A stretch of 18,679 bases of DNA, taken from contig JAAZJF010000177.1 in the NCBI GenBank assembly GCA_012800475.1, positions 1 through 18,679 of the forward strand. The letters are read 5' to 3'. The number at the start of each line of letters is the position of its first letter. Positions within the stretch are counted from its first letter, which is position 1. This document shows positions 7,861 to 14,031 of the stretch, piece after piece. The position numbers and the translations under genes were made by a program. The notes beneath the pieces were generated by a model. It was given only the letters and a program-made list of their open reading frames with translations. It did not search any database and was not told the origin of the DNA. The stretch is from Gammaproteobacteria bacterium (GTDB lineage Bacteria; Pseudomonadota; Gammaproteobacteria; Pseudomonadales; Pseudomonadaceae).

Positions 7861-8067
7861 TTAAATCGCGTAAGCCAAGTCATCAGCGGAGGCAATTAAG
7901 GTATCTTTAATCGCATGCTGAGTGATGCTCTTAGCTGAACATGCACATTTACCACACTGAGTGCCACAGCCGGTGACTTCGCGCACTTCACGCCAGCTGC
8001 GCGCACCATCTTCAACAACTTGGCGGATTTTGTGGTCCGAGACACCTTTGCATAAGCAGATATACAT
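7861..8067 (-). CDS. bfd: Bacterioferritin-associated ferredoxin Bfd
   Basis: Bfd is a small [2Fe-2S] protein that docks on bacterioferritin near its haem and supplies electrons to reduce and release stored iron. The 68-residue product has the four cluster cysteines in the family pattern: C4 and C6 in YICLCKGV, and C38 and C41 in GTQCGKC. Two further cysteines, C34 and C43, flank the second pair and are not among the usual ligands. Length and the helix REVREVTGCGTQCG match the family. The start ATG at 8067 is preceded by AGGG roughly 10 bases upstream. The Fur-box candidate at 8099-8117 suggests production when iron is scarce, which fits the release function, with bacterioferritin encoded just downstream. 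Confidence 0.95.
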   Translation of the reverse strand: MYICLCKGVSDHKIRQVVEDGARSWREVREVTGCGTQCGKCACSAKSITQHAIKDTLIASADDLAYAI

Positions 8068-8098
8068 AAGACAGGCCCTAACAAATAAATCAACTAAA

Positions 8099-8117
8099 GC
8101 GAATAATAATGATTCGC
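8099..8117 (-). promoter_or_regulatory. Fur box candidate upstream of bfd
   Basis: GCGAATAATAATGATTCGC is a 19-base near-palindrome: only one pair besides the centre breaks the symmetry. It matches the classical 19-base Fur consensus at 13 positions by my count, including the AAT/ATT cores. It ends 31 bases before the bfd start, a place where bound Fur would block transcription. The match is by eye, not by scoring matrix. Confidence 0.65.
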
Positions 8118-8185
8118 ATCAGTAATTGCAAGAATCTGCTTTGTTTTTAATAACCGTTGATCGGATTACTGCTATCAACCCATGC

Positions 8186-8219
8186 AGCCACTCATACCCG
8201 CATACAGTTATGAGTGGCT
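8186..8219. terminator. 11-bp hairpin downstream of the DAHP synthase gene
   Basis: AGCCACTCATA (8186-8196) pairs perfectly with TATGAGTGGCT (8209-8219) around a 12-base loop. It lies 34 bases after the stop of the DAHP synthase gene and before the bfd control region, where it could end or stabilise the aromatic transcript. No T-run follows it on the - strand. Confidence 0.45.
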
Positions 8220-8252
8220 CAGTGCATCTACTCAGGCTACATCTCTAACTGC

Positions 8253-9350
8253 TTAGCTGCTTAATTGCTGAGCAGCAGCCAATAACATCTGTTCAGTTTT
8301 CGACCACCCCAAACAACCATCGGTAATGGAGACGCCATAGCTTAAGTTGTCACACAAGGCTTGCTGACCGTCCATTAAGTTACTTTCCAACATGACCGCC
8401 CGCAGACTGCTCTCACCCGCTGCTCGCTGATCAAGCACAGACTGCAAAACATGCGGCTGCACCTGTGGGTCTTTACCGCTATTGGCATGACTGCAATCCA
8501 CCATTAACGATGCATCTAAACCCACTTGACGCATCGCAGCACAAGCTTGCGCAATACTAGCGGCATCATAATTAGGGCCTTGATGGCCACCGCGTAATAC
8601 TAAATGCGTATCAGGGTTACCCTCTGTTGCCACTAACGCTGCATGCCCTTGCTGATCTAAACCAAAGTGCTGGTGGGCATGAGCAGCAGAACGCATCGCA
8701 TCCAAAGCAATACCCACACTACCATCGGTGCCATTTTTAAAGCCCACTGGTAACGGCAAACCACTGACCATTTCACGGTGAATTTGCGACTCACTGGTGC
8801 GTGCACCAATAGCAGCCCAGCTTAATAAGTCATCAAAGTAGCTCGCCGCCAAGGGTTGCAATAACTCTGTCGCCACCGGCAAATTCAACTCAAGCATGCG
8901 CAACATCAACTGGCGCGAGATATGTAAGCCCTGCGCCATATCAGCACTACCATCTAAGTGTGGGTCATATAACAGACCTTTCCAGCCCACCGTGGTGCGT
9001 GGTTTTTCAATGTAAATACGCATGGCCAAGAGCATATGCTCGCCCACTTGGCTGGATAAAACAGCCAAACGCTCAGCATATTCAAGTGCTTCATCAATGC
9101 TATGAATAGAACAAGGGCCGATCACCACTAATAAACGGGGATCTTCACCATTTAAAATAGCGCGTACTTGCTCGCGCTGTTGCTGCACACGCTGTGCTAA
9201 TGCTGTACTGAGAGGTAATTGTTGGCGCAATGTTTGCGGGCTCACCAGAGCTTGAGTCTTACGACCAGAGCTTTGCAAAATATGGGCATTAGCAGCTTCG
9301 AGCGCTGCGGTGGTGTGATCAACAGCAAAAGCAGTATTGAGAGAGTTCAT
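8253..9350 (-). CDS. 3-deoxy-7-phosphoheptulonate (DAHP) synthase, class I AroF/G/H family
   Basis: This enzyme condenses phosphoenolpyruvate with erythrose 4-phosphate, the first step of the shikimate pathway to Tyr, Phe and Trp. The 365-residue product carries the class I motifs in order: LLVVIGPCSIHS near residue 73, the KPRTTVGWKGL substrate loop near 116, GARTSESQIHREM and PVGFKNGTDG for the phosphates, LVLRGG, and DCSHANSGK with metal ligands. Metal-binding C79 in GPCSIH is present. The start ATG at 9350 has AAGGA 6 bases upstream. I cannot tell from sequence alone which amino acid feeds back on it, so no symbol is given (aroF, aroG and aroH are all used for this family). The upstream 450 bases hold an attenuation-type leader rich in Tyr, Phe and Trp codons, so expression is probably tied to the supply of charged aromatic tRNAs. 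Confidence 0.93.
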   Translation of the reverse strand: MNSLNTAFAVDHTTAALEAANAHILQSSGRKTQALVSPQTLRQQLPLSTALAQRVQQQREQVRAILNGEDPRLLVVIGPCSIHSIDEALEYAERLAVLSSQVGEHMLLAMRIYIEKPRTTVGWKGLLYDPHLDGSADMAQGLHISRQLMLRMLELNLPVATELLQPLAASYFDDLLSWAAIGARTSESQIHREMVSGLPLPVGFKNGTDGSVGIALDAMRSAAHAHQHFGLDQQGHAALVATEGNPDTHLVLRGGHQGPNYDAASIAQACAAMRQVGLDASLMVDCSHANSGKDPQVQPHVLQSVLDQRAAGESSLRAVMLESNLMDGQQALCDNLSYGVSITDGCLGWSKTEQMLLAAAQQLSS

Positions 9351-9387
9351 AATTATCCTTACATGGGCGGCTGTACCGCAGCATGTT

Positions 9388-9492
9388 TTATCGATTCATT
9401 CGTCTTAAATTATTAGGAAGCGCTAACTTGTGGTTACTAAAGCGCCAGCTCAAATCATCAAAACGCTCTGGATAAACTGCATACATTGCCAT
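9388..9492 (-). CDS. Unrecognised 34-residue small ORF between attenuator and DAHP synthase
   Basis: This short frame starts at ATG 9492 with AAGAGG at 9506-9501, an 8-base spacing that is as good as any ribosome-binding site in the window, and ends with TAA at 9390-9388. It lies after the terminator and 37 bases before the DAHP synthase start. The peptide begins MAMYAVYPERFDDLSWRF: five aromatic residues (Y4, Y7, F11, W16, F18) in the first 18, followed by a basic tail ending in LRRMNR. I do not recognise it. It could be a second regulatory leader affecting translation of the enzyme gene, a small protein in its own right, or a chance frame; the strong ribosome-binding site argues against chance. 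Confidence 0.5.
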   Translation of the reverse strand: MAMYAVYPERFDDLSWRFSNHKLALPNNLRRMNR

Positions 9493-9527
9493 GTTGGTGT
9501 CCTCTTATAATCTAAATCTTAAATTCT

Positions 9528-9567
9528 AAAAACAAAAAACCCCGGGTGGGAAGCCAACCGGGGTTTT
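9528..9567 (-). terminator. Intrinsic terminator (attenuator) ahead of the DAHP synthase gene
   Basis: On the - strand AAAACCCCGG (9567-9558) pairs with CCGGGGTTTT (9545-9536). The stem continues through one mismatch into TGG/CCA and closes on a 4-base loop. The 3' arm runs into six T, one G and five more T (9539-9528). It stands 51 bases after the stop of the aromatic leader peptide and 178 before the DAHP synthase start, as expected of an attenuator. The A-run on the other side means it could also stop + strand transcripts. Confidence 0.9.
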
Positions 9568-9581
9568 ACTAAAGCAGTGGT

Positions 9582-9629
9582 AGGCGACCCTTCAAAAGAG
9601 GCTCGCCTGTATAGGTATCAGGCGCGCCT
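9582..9629 (-). promoter_or_regulatory. Two mutually exclusive leader hairpins
   Basis: On the - strand two stems compete for one shared segment. Hairpin A pairs 9629-9619 with 9609-9599: ten base pairs with one G/A mismatch, its 5' arm covering the last codons and stop of the leader peptide. Hairpin B pairs 9608-9599 with 9591-9582: nine base pairs with one mismatch. Both use 9608-9599, so only one can form. This is the 1:2 versus 2:3 arrangement of amino acid attenuators, but how B affects the terminator is not clear by eye. A further pairing of 9640-9628 with 9574-9562 (11 of 13) would invade the terminator's 5' arm and is an antiterminator candidate. Confidence 0.6.
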
Positions 9630-9749
9630 TTGGCTAAACCAATACCCATAAAAATAATACGCGACGCAGTTATTAAGTGAACGCGCACAGTTGAGTGGCA
9701 CAGCAAGCAGCTGCGCAATCGACATGAATTTAAGTGTGCAATTCAACAT
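9618..9749 (-). CDS. Aromatic amino acid leader peptide (attenuation leader for DAHP synthase)
   Basis: A 43-residue frame starts at ATG 9749, with GGAG 7 bases upstream, and ends at TGA 9620-9618. Residues 31-38 read YYFYGYWF: four Tyr, two Phe and one Trp in eight codons (9659-9636), 10 codons or less from the stop (SQRRA follows). No other aromatic cluster occurs in the peptide. Clusters like this, followed by alternative hairpins and an intrinsic terminator in front of a biosynthetic gene, mark ribosome-mediated attenuation as in trp, phe and his leaders. Stalling on uncharged Tyr, Phe or Trp tRNAs would let transcription continue into the DAHP synthase gene. The peptide itself is probably not functional after release. 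It also carries four Cys (C4, C21, C28 clearly visible in sequence, with no obvious role). Confidence 0.85.
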   Translation of the reverse strand: MLNCTLKFMSIAQLLAVPLNCARSLNNCVAYYFYGYWFSQRRA

Positions 9750-9772
9750 AAATAACTCCAAACAATGCAATT

Positions 9773-9801
9773 AACATACTGCATGCGTATACGCAGTGCA
9801 A
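9773..9801 (-). promoter_or_regulatory. Promoter candidate for the aromatic leader, with palindrome
   Basis: On the - strand TTGCAC (9801-9796) and TATGTT (9778-9773) are separated by exactly 17 bases, starting 7 bases after the rhodanese stop. Matches to the sigma-70 hexamers are modest (3 and 4 of 6). The spacer begins with the perfect 12-base palindrome TGCGTATACGCA (9795-9784), placed where a bound repressor would block polymerase. Initiation would fall near 9766, about 17 bases before the leader ATG. Confidence 0.5.
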
Positions 9802-9807
9802 GCGGGC

Positions 9808-10362
9808 TTAGCGGTCAGTACGATAAATCTTATCGCCATTTAACTTACTGCTCCACGGCAAACCTGAGTTCTGCCAGCCATTTTTTAAACGCATACCGGC
9901 TTGCGGACCTTCACTTAATGCACCACCTTGAAAACCATTGACCACAAAGCGCGCGTTAGGTAAACCGGCTTCGCGCAATACGACAGCACTGGGCTCACCA
10001 CGCTCACTGCCTGAGCGGCACATGGTGATGACTTCAGTCTGCTCATCCCAGCCACGTCGCGCCAACTCAGCTTTGACCTGCTCGACAAACTCAGGGTTAC
10101 GCTCCATAGGGAAGATATTGCGCTCGGCATTCCACTGGGTTCGGTCAGCCATTAAAAATGGGATATTGGTATCCACCGCATCCGTAAAGCCGACGAACAT
10201 AATTTCCACAGGATCACGCACGTCAACTAACAGCACAGGCTCTGCAGTTTGCTGAGTTTTTGCATATGCATCTTCAGCACTGATCGCAAGCTCAACAGCC
10301 TGCACGGAAAATGCGGCCAAGGATAATAAGGCGCCGCCAAGTAAACGTTGAAAGTAGGTCAT
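9808..10362 (-). CDS. Exported rhodanese-like domain protein with an enlarged active-site loop
   Basis: This is a single rhodanese-like domain of 184 residues with a signal peptide: MTYFQRLLGG, a hydrophobic stretch, and a likely cleavage after SVQA at about residue 22. It should act in the periplasm. The domain has the LLVDVRDPVEIMFVGF strand near 44-59 and the active-site loop CRSGSER at 115-121, with C115 as nucleophile. Ordinary sulfurtransferase rhodaneses have a six-residue loop (C-X4-R); here it is C-X5-R, the spacing of Cdc25-like phosphatases and arsenate reductases, so the substrate may be an oxyanion rather than thiosulfate. The start ATG 10362 is chosen because it begins the signal peptide; an extension to 10401 does not look natural. 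The substrate is unknown. It stands alone between the HAD gene and the aromatic leader. Confidence 0.82.
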   Translation of the reverse strand: MTYFQRLLGGALLSLAAFSVQAVELAISAEDAYAKTQQTAEPVLLVDVRDPVEIMFVGFTDAVDTNIPFLMADRTQWNAERNIFPMERNPEFVEQVKAELARRGWDEQTEVITMCRSGSERGEPSAVVLREAGLPNARFVVNGFQGGALSEGPQAGMRLKNGWQNSGLPWSSKLNGDKIYRTDR

Positions 10363-10377
10363 GGGCTCAGTCTCTAT

Positions 10378-10421
10378 TAATTTACTTATAATATAATACA
10401 CTAATATAAACTAATTGCAGC
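10378..10421 (-). promoter_or_regulatory. AT-rich promoter region of the rhodanese gene
   Basis: The 69-base gap between the HAD stop and the rhodanese start is strikingly A+T-rich, with several -10-like hexamers on the - strand, such as TATTAT (10398-10393) and TATAAG (10390-10385). An imperfect inverted repeat of TTATA/TATAA frames a core of TA steps. No regulator is recognised. Confidence 0.3.
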
Positions 10422-10431
10422 GCAACATAAT

Positions 10432-11091
10432 TCACTCACCACGCAAGCTGAGAATAGTCCAACCACGCTGCTGTGCCTGCGCACGCAAAGTGTCGTCCGG
10501 ATCCACCGCTACGGCATGTGTAACCTGCTCTAGCAAAGGTAAATCATTGTAGGAGTCGCTATAGAAATAGCTGTCCTCAAGCGTTGCTTGATGTTCAGTC
10601 AGCCAATGATTTAAACGGGTAATTTTACCTTCTTGGAAGCTGGGTACACCGACCAACTCACCGGTGTACTGACCATTTTGCATGCCACACTCAGTAGCAA
10701 TCAAATGCTCGACGCCTAAACGCTGCGCAATCGGACCGGTAATAAAACGGTTCGTGGCGGTGATAATCATCACCAAATCTCCCGCCGCACGATGCTGAGC
10801 CAGTAAAGCTTCGCCTTGCGGTAAAATCATCGGCTCAATACAGTCACGCATAAAACCTGTATGCCACTCATCCAGTACGGCTTTATCGGTGTGGCCTAGC
10901 ACTTCTTGGCAAAAGTTTTGATATGCCACAACATCCAACTGACCCGCTAAATAGTCTGCATAAAAAGCGTCGTTTTTAGCACGATAAGCTTCTACATCAA
11001 CCAGTCCACGCGCGCATAAATACTCGCCCCACTGGTGATCACTGTCACCGGCCAATAAGGTGTTATCCAAATCAAAAATAGCCAATCGCAC
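10432..11091 (-). CDS. HAD-superfamily phosphatase (HAD-IB, SerB-like)
   Basis: A cytoplasmic phosphatase of 219 residues of the haloacid dehalogenase superfamily, subfamily IB. Motif I is FDLDNT (D7 nucleophile, D9 acid), motif II lies in MIITATNRFITGPIA, with T at about 125, and the metal-binding motif is YFYSDSYNDLPLLE near the C-terminus. The segment GMQNGQYTGELVG is typical of this subgroup, often labelled histidinol-phosphatase-like or phosphoserine-phosphatase-like; the true substrate is not settled. I choose GTG 11091 because AAGG stands 8 bases upstream and the protein then begins RLAIFDLDNT as in its relatives. It is divergent from rppH, matching the order HAD, rppH, ptsP I recall in P. 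aeruginosa (PA0335-PA0337). Confidence 0.88.
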   Translation of the reverse strand: MRLAIFDLDNTLLAGDSDHQWGEYLCARGLVDVEAYRAKNDAFYADYLAGQLDVVAYQNFCQEVLGHTDKAVLDEWHTGFMRDCIEPMILPQGEALLAQHRAAGDLVMIITATNRFITGPIAQRLGVEHLIATECGMQNGQYTGELVGVPSFQEGKITRLNHWLTEHQATLEDSYFYSDSYNDLPLLEQVTHAVAVDPDDTLRAQAQQRGWTILSLRGE

Positions 11092-11234
11092 GGCACATAC
11101 CTTAATCAAGAATAAAAAGAGCACCCAGCATAACGATTTTCAGCTCGCCTGCCCATTCAAGTCATAAAGCGCGTTGCCGCTCTACGGCGCTTTGTGGAAC
11201 AATGGAGCTAAGAATTTTAATCAAGGATGCGGAC

Positions 11235-11714
11235 ATGATTGATTCAGATGGGTTTCGTCCGAACGTCGGCATCATCCTGACTAACGACCACGGACAAGTG
11301 CTTTGGGCGCGTCGCGTCAATCAAGATGCATGGCAGTTTCCCCAAGGCGGCATTAACCCCAATGAAAGTGCTGAAGAGGCGCTGTACCGTGAACTGCACG
11401 AAGAAATCGGCCTGCAAGAGCAGGATGTTGAAATCCTTGCTTGCACCCGTGGCTGGTTACGTTATCGTTTACCACAGCGTTTAGTGCGCACCCACAGCCA
11501 ACCTTTGTGTATTGGTCAAAAACAAAAGTGGTTTTTATTGCGTCTGCGTAGCAGTGATGAACGTGTACGCATGGATCTCACGCCTAAACCTGAATTCGAT
11601 GGCTGGCGTTGGGTCAGTTATTGGTATCCTTTGGGGCAAGTTGTTGCCTTTAAACGTGATGTGTACCGCCGAGCTTTAAAAGAGCTGGTCTACCAACTTC
11701 CTATTCGAGATTAA
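11235..11714 (+). CDS. rppH: RNA 5'-pyrophosphohydrolase RppH (Nudix)
   Basis: RppH removes pyrophosphate from the 5' end of mRNAs, which opens them to RNase E decay. The 159-residue protein begins MIDSDGFRPNVGIIL, as in other RppH, and has the Nudix box running from GGINPNESAEEALYREL to HEEIGL at about residues 38-60, with the metal-binding glutamates in RELHEE. The C-terminal half keeps RWVSYWYPLGQVVAFKRDVYRRAL. The start ATG 11235 has AAGGA at the right distance; an in-frame ATG at 11202 lacks one and would add unrelated residues. ptsP follows immediately, so the two genes are probably one transcript. Confidence 0.94.
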   Translation: MIDSDGFRPNVGIILTNDHGQVLWARRVNQDAWQFPQGGINPNESAEEALYRELHEEIGLQEQDVEILACTRGWLRYRLPQRLVRTHSQPLCIGQKQKWFLLRLRSSDERVRMDLTPKPEFDGWRWVSYWYPLGQVVAFKRDVYRRALKELVYQLPIRD

Positions 11715-11751
11715 CCTTAAGTTGTCCGATTCAATTCGCACCGATAGCAGC

Positions 11752-14031
11752 ATGTTAAATATGCTGCGCCTGATCTCACAAGAAGTGAACGCTGCTAAAG
11801 ATTTACCGGCAGCGTTGGCAATTATCGTTAAGCAAGTACGCGTAGCGATGAACAGTCATGTCTGCTCTGTATACCTTTATGATCCAGAGCGCGACCGTTA
11901 TGTCTTAATGGCAACCGAGGGTTTAAACAAGCGGGCCGTCGGTAAAGTGAGCATGGCCTCACATGAAGGCTTAGTGGGTCTGGTGGGCAGTCGTTCGGAA
12001 ACACTGATCTTGGAAGACGCCACCAGTCATCCACGTTTTGTCTACTTCCCAGAAACCGGTGAAGAGCGCTATGCCTCTTTTTTAGGCACACCCATCATTC
12101 ACCACCGCCAAGTCTTAGGCGTACTTGTAGTACAGCAAAAAGAGCGCCGGCAGTTTGATGAAGGTGATGAAGCATTTTTAGTCACCATGAGCGCACAACT
12201 CTCAGGGGTGATTGCCCACGCTGAAGCCACCGGCTCCATTCGTGGGCTCGGCAAACAAGGCAAAGGGATTCAAGAAGCCCGCTTTATTGGTGTACCCGGT
12301 GCGCCTGGTGCAGCTTTAGGTACAGCTGTGGTGGTCTTGCCCATTGCCGATCTGGACGTGGTGCCGGATAAAATAACTAAAGACAGCGCACAACAACTCG
12401 CTTTATTCGAGCATGCGCTGGAGTCCGTGCGTGCTGATATCCGCAGCCTCTCTAAGCGCTTATCCACACAACTACGCCCGCAAGAACGTGCTTTATTTGA
12501 TGTGTACTTAATGATGCTCGATGACACTGCACTGGCCGCTGATGTGATTCGCGTGATTCGCAGTGGTCAATGGGCACAAGGTGCATTACGTCAAGTGGTC
12601 AGCGAACATGTGCAGCGCTTTGAGCATATGGATGATGACTATTTACGTGAACGCGCCTCAGACGTGAAAGACTTAGGTCGGCGTTTATTGTCATACCTGC
12701 AACAAGCCCAGCAACAAACGCTGATCTACCCTGACAACACTATTCTCGTCAGCGAAGAATTATCTCCAGCCATGCTCGGTGAAGTCCCTGTGGATAAGTT
12801 AGTGGGGCTGGTTTCAGTACTGGGTTCGCGCAACTCCCATGTCGCTATCTTAGCGCGGGCCATGGGCATTCCAACGGTGGTGGCTGCGGTTGATTTACCC
12901 TACACACGCTTGGAAGGTATTGAGCTGATTCTCGATGGTTATCATGGTGATGTCTTTACCAACCCCAGCGCTTTACTGCGCCAGCAATATGCTGAAGTGG
13001 TTGAAGAAGAGCGTCTGATCAACAAAGACTTAGACAGCTTACGCAGCCTGCCCTGCATTACCCTAGACGGTTATCAGCTGCCTCTTTGGGTCAACACTGG
13101 TTTATTAGCTGATGTGAAACGCGCACAACAGCGCGGCGCTGAAGGCGTAGGGCTGTACCGCTCTGAAGTAGCCTTTATGGGCACCTCGCGCTTTCCCAGC
13201 GAAAGTGAGCAGGTGCTGATGTACCGTGAGCAACTCGAAGCATTCCATCCTTTACCGGTCACAATGCGCACGCTCGATGTGGGGGGTGACAAGCCATTGA
13301 GCTACTTCCCTATTAAGGAAAGTAACCCGTATTTAGGCTGGCGTGGTATTCGTATCACCCTCGATCATCCTGAGATTTTCTTAGTGCAAGTGCGCGCAAT
13401 GATTAAAGCCAGTGCGGGCTTAAATAATTTGCATATATTATTGCCGATGATTTCTGGTGTGCATGAACTTGACGATGCTCAGCACCTTATTCACCGCGCT
13501 TGGGGCGAGTTGATTCAAGAAGGTCTTGATGTACAGATGCCGCAGATTGGCGTCATGATTGAAGTGCCTTCAGCCGTCTATCAAGCACGCGAACTGGCGC
13601 GGATGGCCGATTTCTTATCGGTGGGTTCGAATGACTTAACTCAGTATTTGCTGGCAGTAGACCGCAATAATGCGCGTGTTGCAGCTTTATATGACTACTT
13701 GCATCCAGCCGTTTTAATGGCCCTACAAGATGTAGTCAGCGCAGCGCATGCCGAAGGCAAGCCTGTCAGTATTTGCGGTGAAATGGCCGGCGATCCTGTG
13801 GCTGCTGTACTTTTGCTGGCGATGGGTTTTGATAGCTTATCCATGAACTCAACCCATCTGCCTAAAGTCAAATGGCTGTTACGCAAAATGACTTTAGAGC
13901 ACGCTCAAGCCTTACTGGCTGAAGTATCCAGCATGGATAATCCGCAAGTCATCCATAGCACCCTCAATCTTGCGCTGGGTAATTTAGGTCTGGGTAAAGT
14001 GCTCAATCCAGCCTCAAGCGTACAAACTTAG
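11752..14031 (+). CDS. ptsP: PEP-protein phosphotransferase PtsP (enzyme I-Ntr)
   Basis: PtsP is the first enzyme of the nitrogen phosphotransferase system: it takes phosphate from phosphoenolpyruvate and passes it through NPr to EIIA-Ntr, linking nitrogen status to metabolism and envelope functions. The protein of about 759 residues begins with a GAF sensor domain (about 1-150, including CSVYLYDPERDRYVLMATEGL). The PEP-using domains follow: the phosphorylated histidine is H363 in GSRNSHVAILARAMG, and the PEP-binding barrel has MRTLDVGGDKPL, LGWRGIRITLD, VGSNDLTQYLLAVDR and the active cysteine C675 in ICGEMAGDP. I choose ATG 11752, which starts as MLN-L like its relatives; a TTG at 11722 is possible, and neither has a good ribosome-binding site. 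Translation may depend on rppH just upstream. The last bases overlap the stop codon of the facing NRDE gene. Confidence 0.95.
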   Translation: MLNMLRLISQEVNAAKDLPAALAIIVKQVRVAMNSHVCSVYLYDPERDRYVLMATEGLNKRAVGKVSMASHEGLVGLVGSRSETLILEDATSHPRFVYFPETGEERYASFLGTPIIHHRQVLGVLVVQQKERRQFDEGDEAFLVTMSAQLSGVIAHAEATGSIRGLGKQGKGIQEARFIGVPGAPGAALGTAVVVLPIADLDVVPDKITKDSAQQLALFEHALESVRADIRSLSKRLSTQLRPQERALFDVYLMMLDDTALAADVIRVIRSGQWAQGALRQVVSEHVQRFEHMDDDYLRERASDVKDLGRRLLSYLQQAQQQTLIYPDNTILVSEELSPAMLGEVPVDKLVGLVSVLGSRNSHVAILARAMGIPTVVAAVDLPYTRLEGIELILDGYHGDVFTNPSALLRQQYAEVVEEERLINKDLDSLRSLPCITLDGYQLPLWVNTGLLADVKRAQQRGAEGVGLYRSEVAFMGTSRFPSESEQVLMYREQLEAFHPLPVTMRTLDVGGDKPLSYFPIKESNPYLGWRGIRITLDHPEIFLVQVRAMIKASAGLNNLHILLPMISGVHELDDAQHLIHRAWGELIQEGLDVQMPQIGVMIEVPSAVYQARELARMADFLSVGSNDLTQYLLAVDRNNARVAALYDYLHPAVLMALQDVVSAAHAEGKPVSICGEMAGDPVAAVLLLAMGFDSLSMNSTHLPKVKWLLRKMTLEHAQALLAEVSSMDNPQVIHSTLNLALGNLGLGKVLNPASSVQT

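Noticed and set aside
7896..8093. 65-codon - strand frame overlapping bfd
   Set aside because: It is a shifted frame over bfd, whose own frame carries the conserved cysteines.
9219..9416. 65-codon + strand frame across the DAHP synthase start
   Set aside because: It is antisense to the enzyme's N-terminus and the small ORF, has no ribosome-binding site and no recognisable content.
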